From PFJX01 sp031426735 (lineage in GTDB: Bacteria; Pseudomonadota; Gammaproteobacteria; Burkholderiales; Thiobacillaceae), in assembly GCA_031426735.1 (NCBI GenBank), contig JASJPK010000039.1, forward strand, positions 1 through 43,469: a DNA stretch of 43,469 nucleotides, in the 5' to 3' direction. The position numbers were made by a program, and so were the translations under genes. The notes beneath the pieces were generated by a model, which did not search any database, was not told the origin of the DNA, and worked only from the letters and a program-made list of their open reading frames with translations. Positions 7,254 to 15,656 of the stretch are shown here, piece by piece. The stretch's first letter is position 1, and every line of letters starts with the position of its first letter.

Positions 7254-9650
7254 GTGGCAAGACTGATGCGCGCTGTTCTGCTTTTTATCCTGATGCTTCA
7301 CGCTGGCGGCTCGCTTGCACAGGTTGTGCAAAACGAATCCGCAACCGATGTGTACGAGCAGGTCCAGACGATAGCCAGCGCCCCGGCCAACTACCCGGCA
7401 TTGCGTGTGACGCGTGCGCTGTCCAGCGAGCGGAGTGGCCCGTTCGCAAAATCAGTCGAGAACGGTTCTGCCCCGGGCACCGCTTCGCCGGCTGCCAATC
7501 AACCCACCTACGGGCCGCTGCCGCCTAACCAGTTTCAACACTTTGTCCTGCAAACCACCGGCCAGTTGTTGCCACTGCATGGCTTCAATCTATTTACCAG
7601 CGGCAAAGGATTCGCTCCAGGCGGGCTGGTGCCGGTACCCGCCGATTACATACTCGGCCCCGGCGATGAGGTGATTGTCAGAGCGTGGGGTTCGATCGAC
7701 ATCGAGCATCGCGCCGTGGTCGATCGAAATGGACTGATCGTCATCCCCCAGCTCGGCACCATCGCGCTGAACGGTGTCCGGGCCGACAACGTGGAAAGCG
7801 TCATTCGAGCCGCCGTTGGAAAGAACTTCCGTGCGTTCAGTCTCAGCGTATCGCTGGGCCCGGTGCGCGGCATTACCGTCTATCTTGTCGGGCAGGCCCG
7901 CAAGCCTGGAAGCTACGTGGTGTCGGGCCTATCGACCCTGGTCTCGGCATTGTTCGAGGCGGGCGGTCCAAACGAAAACGGGTCGTTACGACACATCCAG
8001 GTCAAGCGAGGCGGCAATCAGATCGCGGAGCTGGATTTTTATGCGTTTCTGTCGCAGGGCGACAAGCGAGGCGATATCAAGCTGCTCGATGGCGACGTCA
8101 TCGTCATCCCCCCTGTCGCGGGGTATATGGCGATGACCGGTGAAATACCCACGCCGGCCATTTTTGAGATTCTGGACGGCAAAGATCGTGTTGGCGACAT
8201 CATCGGTCTGGCTGGTGGCCTGCCAGTGATGGCCGATCCGCGCCGCGCTTATCTGGAACGGGTCAATCCGGGCCAAAGCCAACCCATAAGCATTGAAGAA
8301 TTCGCTCTCGACGCTGCCGGCCTCGAAAAAACGCTACGCAGCGGCGATCTCCTCTCCGTGGCGGCCATCGTTCCTGCTTTCGACAATGCGGTCACCCTGC
8401 GCGGCAGCGTCAAGCAGGCCATGCGTGTGCCATTTCGCCCCGGCATGCGAATCACCGATCTGATCCCTAACCGCGAAGCGCTGCTATCGAAGCTGACTAT
8501 CCGGCTGCAAAACAACGCACTCCTCGAACACGCCAGACAAGAAACGCAACGGGAAAAGGGACTGTTTCCCCAACAGACCTCCGCCTGGACGCAAGCCAAC
8601 ACGCTGGCATCCGGCAACAGCATGGAAATTTACGCAACGGAAACCGAACGTAGCACCTCTCTCGATGTGGTCGGAAACGCATGGGACGAGATCAACTGGG
8701 ATTACGCGGTGGTGGAAAGAATCAACCGCACGGACATGACCTCCAGCTTGGTGCCGTTCGACCTGGGTAGGGCGCTGGCCGACCCGGAAAGCAGCGACAA
8801 CCTGATGTTGAGCAACGGAGATCGCGTGACCGTTTTCTCCGCCTACGACGTGCGCATCCCCATTTCGCGCCGCCGGGTGCTGGTCCGTATTGAAGGTGAA
8901 GTTCAGCGTCCCGGCATCTACCAGGTCTCTGCCGGGGAAGACTTAAGCAAATTGCTGAACCGCGCCGGGGGACTCACCCAGGATGCCTATCTTTACGGAG
9001 CCGAGTTTTATCGTGAGGCGGTCCGTCAATCACAGCAGACGAATCTGGATAAATTCATCAGGCAATTGGAGCAGGAGAACCTGTCGGCTTCGCCACGGCA
9101 AGCAAACATGCCTGACAACAATTCGGACTCTGGGGACAGGAGCAAGGTCAACAAGACAAGGGAAGCCCGCGAACGTCTGCTTCAGCGCATGCGGTCGGTA
9201 AAATCGAATGGCCGAATTGCGCTGGGACTTTCCTATCAGTCGCCCAGCATCGACCAGTTGCCGAAATTCAAACTTGAAAACAACGACCGTCTGGTGATTC
9301 CAAGTCGGCCCGATTACGTTCAGATATACGGCGCAGTCAACAGCGAGAGCGCCCTGTTCTGGCAGCCTGGGAAATCGGTCGGTGACTATCTCGCCCTGGT
9401 CGGGGTCAGCAAGGAAGCCGATGAAGAAGGCATCTTTGTCATGCGCGCAGACAGCACGGTCGTCCGCAACGGAGGCGGCTGGTTCAGTACCGCAAACGAC
9501 CTTCCGTCTCAACCGGGCGATATCGTTGTGGTGCGCGACAAACCCGATTACGAAAATGGATGGGCAACCTTCTTCCGCAGCGCCAAGGACTGGACCCAGA
9601 TTCTCTACCAACTCGGCCTGGGCGCCGCCGCGTTCAAATCACTCGACTGA
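7254..9650 (+). CDS. Wza-like SLBB-domain outer-membrane polysaccharide export protein
   Basis: A 798-residue protein with signal peptide MRAVLLFILMLHAGGSLAQ, a polysaccharide export domain (about 120-210, including the family-typical YILGPGDEVIVRAWG), and several SLBB beta-grasp domains that resume until about residue 765. The C-terminus ends in a short segment likely to lie near the outer membrane. Such proteins form the channel through which exopolysaccharide leaves the cell, working with the Wzz/Wzc partner in the inner membrane; the Wzz-like partner is at 15657-16808. The GTG at 7254 has AGGGG seven bases upstream. An ATG at 7266 is an alternative that still keeps the signal peptide. It is about twice the length of E. 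coli Wza, as in OtnA-type exporters, and lacks an obvious lipobox Cys. Confidence 0.85.
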   Translation: MARLMRAVLLFILMLHAGGSLAQVVQNESATDVYEQVQTIASAPANYPALRVTRALSSERSGPFAKSVENGSAPGTASPAANQPTYGPLPPNQFQHFVLQTTGQLLPLHGFNLFTSGKGFAPGGLVPVPADYILGPGDEVIVRAWGSIDIEHRAVVDRNGLIVIPQLGTIALNGVRADNVESVIRAAVGKNFRAFSLSVSLGPVRGITVYLVGQARKPGSYVVSGLSTLVSALFEAGGPNENGSLRHIQVKRGGNQIAELDFYAFLSQGDKRGDIKLLDGDVIVIPPVAGYMAMTGEIPTPAIFEILDGKDRVGDIIGLAGGLPVMADPRRAYLERVNPGQSQPISIEEFALDAAGLEKTLRSGDLLSVAAIVPAFDNAVTLRGSVKQAMRVPFRPGMRITDLIPNREALLSKLTIRLQNNALLEHARQETQREKGLFPQQTSAWTQANTLASGNSMEIYATETERSTSLDVVGNAWDEINWDYAVVERINRTDMTSSLVPFDLGRALADPESSDNLMLSNGDRVTVFSAYDVRIPISRRRVLVRIEGEVQRPGIYQVSAGEDLSKLLNRAGGLTQDAYLYGAEFYREAVRQSQQTNLDKFIRQLEQENLSASPRQANMPDNNSDSGDRSKVNKTREARERLLQRMRSVKSNGRIALGLSYQSPSIDQLPKFKLENNDRLVIPSRPDYVQIYGAVNSESALFWQPGKSVGDYLALVGVSKEADEEGIFVMRADSTVVRNGGGWFSTANDLPSQPGDIVVVRDKPDYENGWATFFRSAKDWTQILYQLGLGAAAFKSLD

Positions 9651-9659
9651 TGAACCTGA

Positions 9660-9682
9660 CAGGGTGCGCATGGCGCACCCTG
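9660..9682. terminator. Hairpin after the Wza-like gene
   Basis: CAGGGTGCGC and GCGCACCCTG form a perfect 10-bp stem with loop ATG, nine bases after the exporter stop codon. No T-run follows, so it may act with Rho, protect the 3' end, or terminate weakly. Confidence 0.5.
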
Positions 9683-9716
9683 CTATTGATCCGGCCAGGT
9701 TTAAAAAACCAGGAAG

Positions 9717-9789
9717 TAGGATGGGCAAAGCGCAGCGTGCCCATCATTCCGCGCAAGATTGATGGGCACGCTACGCTTTGCCCATCCTA
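9717..9789. repeat. Long inverted repeat, TAGGATGGGC family
   Basis: Arms of 30 bases (9717-9746 and 9760-9789) begin TAGGATGGGCAAAGCG on either strand and are identical except at one position, separated by 13 bases. It sits between the convergent exporter and GT2 genes and could fold into a very stable cruciform or bidirectional terminator. I know this sequence as a recurrent intergenic repeat in proteobacteria; an 11-base fragment (GTAGGATGGGC) also occurs on the minus strand near 38500. Confidence 0.75.
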
Positions 9790-9841
9790 CCCAGGGTCGC
9801 GGTTCGTTTCCCAAAAAGCTTGGGCCAAATGCCCACATCGA

Positions 9842-10891
9842 TCACGCACGCAGGGATATTGCTTCCACCTGCTCATCGGTTGACATCGACGGCACATCGG
9901 AGGCGGCCCTTCCCGCTTGTCGCTCCACGTACATCGAGCTGAAATAGCGCGGCTCAGGCGCGACCAACTGGCGTGGACGACTGTTTCCAGCCGGCATCGA
10001 CCATACCCTTCGATGATGGTAAGCACTGTTCGAGCCGGCCAGATGAATCGGTTTGTGCTCTACAGCATGATCCGCAGGGTGTCCCTCGATCGGCAAATAC
10101 GGGGCCGAGCGCGAACAGGGCATGGTGGGACGTGCACGCTTGGCCAGCATCAGTGCGTTCCAGGCATATTGCCCCCACCAGAAAAGGGCGCGCGGCCAGG
10201 ACAAGGACGCTTCCCGAGAATAAATTTTCCATATACGCCAAGCCGCCAGCCACTTATCGGCTGAGCGGCTGTTCGGACTCAGGCGGTAGCGTGCAAGATC
10301 CTCGCCCAGGCGGTGGCCGAAGTGCCCCTGGTTGATGATCTGCAACCAGGCAAGGAAGTCCTCCGGCATGCCTTTTGCCATTTCCGGAAACCTGAAATCC
10401 GGAATTGCCTGACGATCGATCATGACCGTCAGGCAACTGCCGATACCCCGCTGCGTATGCAGACGCTTCCTATCGAGCAATTCCGGGCCATGCACCAGCG
10501 CGCCCACTTGTTGGCCGTCTACCGATAAATGACGGTAATCGTGATAGCAGAATTCCTGGCCCGTCTTCCGCATCCAGGCCAACTGACGTTCAATCTTTTC
10601 AGGCAACCACAAGTCATCCGCATCGAGAAAGGCCAGGTAGCGCCCCTGTGCATGGCGGATGCCGAGATTGCGAGCTGCAGCAGGTCCGGAATTGGATGGC
10701 GTGCGCAGGAAGGTTATGCGGGGATCGAGTTGCGCGGCAGAGTGAATCAGTTCGGCCGAGGCATCGCTGGATCCGTCGTCAATCAGACAATGCTGCCAGT
10801 CAGTGAAGGTTTGCCCCCTGACACATGCAAGGGTCTCCTTTATCCAGGACGCTGCATTGTGTACGGGGGTAATGATGGTGACCTGTGGCAT
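9842..10891 (-). CDS. GT2 family glycosyltransferase
   Basis: The N-terminal 250 residues are a GT-A fold family 2 transferase: VTIITPVHNA at the start, IDDGSSD for nucleotide binding, AAARNLGIRHAQGRYLAFLDADDLW containing the DxD-type metal site, and a later ED (PEDF) acid. It probably adds one sugar to the lipid-linked repeat unit on the cytoplasmic face. It is the last gene of the minus-strand operon, 10 bases after the GT4 gene. The final 95 or so residues, after AKRARP, are His/Pro/Ser/Arg-rich and unlike the family, whose members usually end about there. No alternative frame looks better, so the tail may be genuine, acquired, or the result of a lost stop codon. Confidence 0.85.
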   Translation of the reverse strand: MPQVTIITPVHNAASWIKETLACVRGQTFTDWQHCLIDDGSSDASAELIHSAAQLDPRITFLRTPSNSGPAAARNLGIRHAQGRYLAFLDADDLWLPEKIERQLAWMRKTGQEFCYHDYRHLSVDGQQVGALVHGPELLDRKRLHTQRGIGSCLTVMIDRQAIPDFRFPEMAKGMPEDFLAWLQIINQGHFGHRLGEDLARYRLSPNSRSADKWLAAWRIWKIYSREASLSWPRALFWWGQYAWNALMLAKRARPTMPCSRSAPYLPIEGHPADHAVEHKPIHLAGSNSAYHHRRVWSMPAGNSRPRQLVAPEPRYFSSMYVERQAGRAASDVPSMSTDEQVEAISLRA

Positions 10892-10901
10892 GACGGGCTC
10901 T

Positions 10902-11858
10902 TCAAACCTGACTTAATTGCAAATAGGCGGCGGCGATCTGTTCCGGGCGAAACCCATCGGGCAAGGCCGCAGGGCCTTCGGAAAGCAATGCGCGTTGCAG
11001 ACTGGAGACAATCGCCCCTCGCTCGAATGTCAGAGGCATCAGCTGAATGTGGCTACCGATCCATTGCGGAGCGATTTCCAGCCCACCGCCCGCTGCCGGC
11101 ATGACCACGTTGCAGCCCTGACTCAACGCTTCCAGATAAGCGATGCCCAGTGCCTCGGTTTCGCAACCCGAAATGAGCACTCGGCTTCTCTGCAACTGTT
11201 TACGTACGGCCCGGCTGTCCTGTTGACCGCGAAATTCGAAACGTGCATCCCCGTGCACCTGGGCTTCCAGAGCAGCCCGCATGGGGCCTTCACCGATGAT
11301 GCAGACCCTGAGGTCGGGGCGGCTGTCCAGCAACGCCTGTAAAGCCGGCAGAAGATGTTGAAGATTCTTCACCGGGTGCAGACGCCCGACAAAGCTCAGC
11401 CAAGGCCGATCGGGCACTGGCGTCTCCTGCGGTTCCAGAAAAACACCTGCCAAGGCGTTGTGAACCACGCCATCGATGCGCAAGGCAAACAGGCCGTTCA
11501 GGTGCGCCGCGACATAGGCGGAAACCGCCACCAGCGGCGCGCCGCACAGATTGGCCAGGCGGAAGCTGGCGAGAATGGCGACGAATCGCAGCCACCCCTG
11601 CGCGTCCGCACGCGGAAAACCATGCGCCACGCAGACCGCGCGGCGGCAAAGTGGCGCGGCAAAGACCCCTGTGGTGCTGAGGATTTTCAACACTTGAGGA
11701 TTACGGAGATCCCGCCAGCGCTGCAACAGCCGCCGCGGCGGAATGACCTCGACAGGGATACCCAGTGCATTGAAACCTTCGGCCAGGCTGGCAGCGAACG
11801 CCGCCACGCCGCCCACCTCGCGACCTCCACTGATCAGGACTCGGTCTGGCGTATTCAT
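10902..11858 (-). CDS. GT4 family glycosyltransferase
   Basis: A 318-residue GT-B transferase. The C-terminal half carries the family signature: LSFVGRLHPVKN, VCIIGEGPMR, and the EX7E motif in CETEALGIAYLEAL, where the two Glu bind the donor. The N-terminal half begins VLISGGREVGGVAAFAASL, a loop that binds the acceptor or nucleotide. It is slightly short for GT4 enzymes. Start and stop overlap the flippase gene by ATGA (11855-11858), showing translational coupling. It likely assembles the exopolysaccharide repeat unit on undecaprenyl phosphate; the sugar is not predictable. Confidence 0.85.
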   Translation of the reverse strand: MNTPDRVLISGGREVGGVAAFAASLAEGFNALGIPVEVIPPRRLLQRWRDLRNPQVLKILSTTGVFAAPLCRRAVCVAHGFPRADAQGWLRFVAILASFRLANLCGAPLVAVSAYVAAHLNGLFALRIDGVVHNALAGVFLEPQETPVPDRPWLSFVGRLHPVKNLQHLLPALQALLDSRPDLRVCIIGEGPMRAALEAQVHGDARFEFRGQQDSRAVRKQLQRSRVLISGCETEALGIAYLEALSQGCNVVMPAAGGGLEIAPQWIGSHIQLMPLTFERGAIVSSLQRALLSEGPAALPDGFRPEQIAAAYLQLSQV

Positions 11859-12790
11859 GAGCGGAAATGGAAAAGGCCCGCGGCTGCAATGAACAGGACA
11901 TCGATGCGTAGCAAGGAACCTGCTGCAATGGCGCTATATGCATCGAGCAGAGTCGGCAACAGCACGTACAGGAGACTCGCCGTCGGCAATCCAAAAACGC
12001 CGATGCCCAGAATGGCGACCACGCTGAACACCCCCAGCACGATGCGCACGCGAGCGGAAATCAGCCCCCCGCGCCAGAGATGCGGAAAGGCGAAGGAGTG
12101 CGCGGAGCGCAACAGGCGCTCGATCAGGGCCCATCCGGGTTGTGCCAGCACCAGGCCGGCAACGATCTGAGCCTGAATCTGGTTGGCAGCGGCGGTGGCA
12201 AGGAGTTGGCTCAACAACCCGATTCGTTGCGTATTCAGGATCGCCTGCAGGCTGGCCGCGGAACCGGTGTTCGGCAGCAACCGGTAATAATGGCGGTAGG
12301 CCAGCAGGCCATAGAGAAGACCAGGGCCGAAATAGACGGCCGCCACAGCTTCCGCCGGGAGTTCGGCCATGAATTGCATCCCGCCGACAAACGCCGCCAA
12401 CGCCAGCGGCAGTCGCACCAGGAGCAAGGCCAGCAGCCAGGTTTGGTGACCGAGCAGCAAGGGCAGATGTGCCGGAGTCAGAGCGATGCCGGCCATCGCC
12501 AACACCCCCGCCATAGACCCGACTCCCAGCGCCAGTGCACCTGCCACCAGCGTCAAGGCACTCAAGCGCAGAACAAGCAGGCGCAGTTCCAGGGAACGCG
12601 AGCGGCATTCCCCGTGCAGACGCAAGGAAAGATTGGTGATGAAGACGCCGAAGAAACCGAACATCAGTTCGGCTTTGGCAATCTGGGCGAAGTGCTGTGG
12701 ACTGGCCAGATGCAGAAACGCGCTGAACCAGACGATACCGCTGACCCAGTTGACCACCTGAAACTGGAGCACATCGATATGCCGCTTCAT
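11855..12790 (-). CDS. Polytopic membrane protein, probably a short Wzx-like flippase
   Basis: A 311-residue integral membrane protein with roughly eight to ten hydrophobic segments and few charged loops. Position between a polymerase-like and a glycosyltransferase gene, and the LLATAAANQIQAQIVAGLVL segment, suggest a member of the polysaccharide flippase (MOP) group that moves the lipid-linked repeat across the inner membrane. Flippases are normally 400-500 residues with 12-14 helices, so this one is short and the call is by context. It overlaps both neighbours by four bases (12787-12790 and 11855-11858). Confidence 0.5.
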   Translation of the reverse strand: MKRHIDVLQFQVVNWVSGIVWFSAFLHLASPQHFAQIAKAELMFGFFGVFITNLSLRLHGECRSRSLELRLLVLRLSALTLVAGALALGVGSMAGVLAMAGIALTPAHLPLLLGHQTWLLALLLVRLPLALAAFVGGMQFMAELPAEAVAAVYFGPGLLYGLLAYRHYYRLLPNTGSAASLQAILNTQRIGLLSQLLATAAANQIQAQIVAGLVLAQPGWALIERLLRSAHSFAFPHLWRGGLISARVRIVLGVFSVVAILGIGVFGLPTASLLYVLLPTLLDAYSAIAAGSLLRIDVLFIAAAGLFHFRS

Positions 12791-14016
12791 GTCGGCTGCC
12801 CGCGCCGGAACAGCGGAGACCGCCGATGGTGAGTCAAGTAGGCCAACGCGGCGACGACCAGTATGGCAAGCAGCAAGCTGGGGATACGTTCGAAGACGTA
12901 ACCAAAATTACTGCGCGGGGCGAACAGCGTGCGCGTCAGACATTCCACCCAGATGCCTGCGAAGATCGATGGCACGGACAACCAATGAATAAACCAGCGC
13001 GCACTCCAGCCCAGCAACAAGGAACCGAAGGCGATCGCTCCGAGGCCGCCGAACAAGAACAACTCAAGCAGATAGTTGGAACCCGGCCCCACCAACGCAT
13101 CCGTCGAACCGATTTCGGCATAGGCCAGCAATCGATCGAGCGTCGCCGGAAGCTGCTGCTGCCCCCATAGATCGATGGTGCATTCATGCAGTGCGCCCCA
13201 GGGGATGATTTTGGCGGTGAGCGACACCAGGATGGGCGCACAACGCCCGGTCAGATCGAAATCCAGATTGTTCTGAAACAGGCGCAACGTGCTGCCATGG
13301 GCAAAGAACTGGACGAGTTCCTGATCGCCGAAGATCCGGTCCCCGCGCAGGGCTGCCGGCAAAAAAATCACCAGAGCAACGACGAGAAGCAGGTTGAATA
13401 TCAGCAGCGGATTCAACCGCAGCCAGCCCCGACTCAACGCCAGCAACAGCACCGGAACAATGGCCTGGGCAACGAAAAATCGGCCCCAACTGAGCGAAAC
13501 AATCAGGCGTGGCAACAGCAGCAGCACGATAACCAACACAAGACGTCCGCGATCGTCGAGCGCATCCCGCTTCGCCCCCAGATACAGCAAACAGAAAAAC
13601 ATGTGCGTGTAGAGCACGGTCTGATGCACAAAGGGAATGCCCTCGCCCGATCCATATTCGACCTGAACACGCTGCAGCAGAAAATGAACCGCCAGCACCA
13701 GGGCGGGCAATGCCAGCGCCAAGGCAAAGGCATAGCCCCAATCGGCGCAGCCATCCAGCTCCCACCCGGCCGCTGCGGGCGGCGCGGGTTTGCGGGGGGC
13801 CAAAAGAAAGAATCCGACCAGAAAAATGACCGCGGCAAACACGCTCAGGGCAAGGATGGGATTCGCTACGAAATCAAAACCGTCCAGGACATGGCGATTG
13901 ATCAAACTCGGCAGCCACCAAAACAAACCGCACGCCCCCAGGAAGGCCAGCGCAAACAGGTAGGCGGCGTGCCGCTCGGCAACAAACTGGGGAAGCAGCC
14001 GGGTATGCGCCGACAT
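12787..14016 (-). CDS. Wzy-like polysaccharide polymerase (multi-pass membrane protein)
   Basis: 409 residues with about ten or eleven transmembrane helices and a longer periplasmic loop in the second half (about 215-320), the plan of O-antigen/EPS polymerases. The large loop contains GDRIFGDQEL and CAPILVSL. Such proteins have little sequence conservation, so the call rests on topology and on its place between the exosortase and flippase genes. It starts one base after the exosortase stop codon, indicating tight coupling. Confidence 0.65.
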   Translation of the reverse strand: MSAHTRLLPQFVAERHAAYLFALAFLGACGLFWWLPSLINRHVLDGFDFVANPILALSVFAAVIFLVGFFLLAPRKPAPPAAAGWELDGCADWGYAFALALALPALVLAVHFLLQRVQVEYGSGEGIPFVHQTVLYTHMFFCLLYLGAKRDALDDRGRLVLVIVLLLLPRLIVSLSWGRFFVAQAIVPVLLLALSRGWLRLNPLLIFNLLLVVALVIFLPAALRGDRIFGDQELVQFFAHGSTLRLFQNNLDFDLTGRCAPILVSLTAKIIPWGALHECTIDLWGQQQLPATLDRLLAYAEIGSTDALVGPGSNYLLELFLFGGLGAIAFGSLLLGWSARWFIHWLSVPSIFAGIWVECLTRTLFAPRSNFGYVFERIPSLLLAILVVAALAYLTHHRRSPLFRRGQPT

Positions 14017-14017
14017 C

Positions 14018-15637
14018 TCAATTTCCCGTAGACGCGGCTGCGCCGAAGAGGCGATCGCGATGCTTCAGTGAGACGCTGGCGGCCAGCGCGCGGATGAATT
14101 CGGCGTGGACGCCGTAGGCCGTTTTCGACTCCATCGCCACGTTGGAAACCCGGAACACGATCCCCGCCCGAACCTGGCCGAACAGGGTGTCTTTCAGTTG
14201 TCGCAGGCGCCAGGTCGCACCGAAGCGAGACACCTGATCGCCCACCATCACCCAATAAGTCACCGGTTCCGGCAATTTGCCGCGATAAGTCAGCAAGTGT
14301 TTGACCGGCAGACTGCGGTAACCCGCATCGATGACTGCATCCTCCTGGCGATGCAGCGCAATCCCCTGCCCCGGATAACAGACTTCCGGGTTGTGCAACT
14401 GGTCGCTGTTGCCGGACGTCAGCACCAACATCAGGCGCTGTCCCGCGCTATTGACGTAGGTGCGAGACAGGATTTCGTTGTCACTCACGTCCATCAACGC
14501 CTGAATTTTGGGCGCGTACGTAGCGGCGGGAACGCTTCGATCCCACTGCCAGTCGCCGAAGCGTTGCGGAATCATGGCCGGCAAATCCATCGGCGCGGCG
14601 TGCCTTGGTGGCGGCGCAACCTGAAACAACGCCAAGCCGCCCACCCCCAGCAAAACCAGGCCGACGGCTTGCAGTCGCAACGCGGCGGGCAACATCGGCG
14701 CGTTGGCTGAAGACCCTGGCTCGGCAGCCATCGGGGGCGCGGCGAGCGGCCTGCTTTTCGGCGTAATCAGCAGCATCAGCAGTCCATCGAAGGCCCCCAG
14801 CAACAGCACCGCAGACAGAAACATCACGACACCCGCAGCACTGTGCAGCTCACCCTGGGCAGCGGCATCGCCAACGTGATAAGTCAGCAAGGCAAGAAAA
14901 ATGACGCGCAGCACATTGGCCGCATAAGCGATAGGCAGAATGGACAGCATCAGCATGGCGTTCCCCAGCCAGGCCGGACGCCACAGCAGACGGACATAGA
15001 GCAGGCCGACCGCCGCCAGCGCGATGAGGGAATTGAGCCCGGAACAGGTATCGGCGACCAGCAGCTGATAGTGGCCGATGGTCAAGGTGACGCCGCTGCG
15101 TGCCACCGGATAACCCAGCTGGTAGAGACCGGCATCGACGATGACGGATACCGACTCCTTGAGCGAACTGGTCGCGTCGCTGACCAGAAAGCCGGGCAGC
15201 GGAATCATGAAGACCAGAAAAAAGACCGGGAACCCCAACACGCGCAAGCTGCCAGCGCCCTTGGCAAGCAACAGAATGCCCAGAAGTAGCGGAATCTGCG
15301 AAGCCACCTCGAAGATGACCACCCGATGCAAGTGGCCGACCACGTACAGCGACAGGCCCAGACCGAATAATGTCCAACCAGCTAGCGGCTGCGGCCGGCT
15401 GGGCACAGCGGCGAGGTCGCGGCGTTGCTGCCAGGCGAGAAAACACGCCACCAGCAGCACGATCGGGCCATGGCTCTGCTCCTCTTCCAGCCAGGTGGTA
15501 TGCGCCAGGCTCCACCAGATCGGCACATAAACCAACGCGAGCCCAGCCAGGATCGGCAGCCAGACAGACCATGCGGCTGCCGACAAGGCTGCGCGCACGG
15601 GCCGCTCAAGCAGGCTGGACAGACTGGCGTTGCGCAT
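14018..15637 (-). CDS. Exosortase fused to EpsI domain (XrtB-like)
   Basis: The N-terminal 300 residues are an eight-helix exosortase with the catalytic triad visible: Cys198 in VADTCSGLNS, Arg244 in ANVLRVIFL and His265 in GELHSAAG. The segment YHVGDAAAQGELHSAAG is closest to exosortase B as I remember it. Residues about 340-525 are an EpsI domain (methanolan-type), containing PEVCYPGQG and a periplasmic fold anchored by a helix near 320-340. Exosortases cleave PEP-CTERM tails and anchor proteins to the surface in EPS-producing bacteria; EpsI assists polysaccharide assembly. In many genomes these are separate genes, and here they form one 539-residue chain. A candidate substrate is the PEP-CTERM protein at 42106-42936. 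Confidence 0.85.
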   Translation of the reverse strand: MRNASLSSLLERPVRAALSAAAWSVWLPILAGLALVYVPIWWSLAHTTWLEEEQSHGPIVLLVACFLAWQQRRDLAAVPSRPQPLAGWTLFGLGLSLYVVGHLHRVVIFEVASQIPLLLGILLLAKGAGSLRVLGFPVFFLVFMIPLPGFLVSDATSSLKESVSVIVDAGLYQLGYPVARSGVTLTIGHYQLLVADTCSGLNSLIALAAVGLLYVRLLWRPAWLGNAMLMLSILPIAYAANVLRVIFLALLTYHVGDAAAQGELHSAAGVVMFLSAVLLLGAFDGLLMLLITPKSRPLAAPPMAAEPGSSANAPMLPAALRLQAVGLVLLGVGGLALFQVAPPPRHAAPMDLPAMIPQRFGDWQWDRSVPAATYAPKIQALMDVSDNEILSRTYVNSAGQRLMLVLTSGNSDQLHNPEVCYPGQGIALHRQEDAVIDAGYRSLPVKHLLTYRGKLPEPVTYWVMVGDQVSRFGATWRLRQLKDTLFGQVRAGIVFRVSNVAMESKTAYGVHAEFIRALAASVSLKHRDRLFGAAASTGN

Positions 15638-15656
15638 TTTTCGTCAAGCCGACCGG

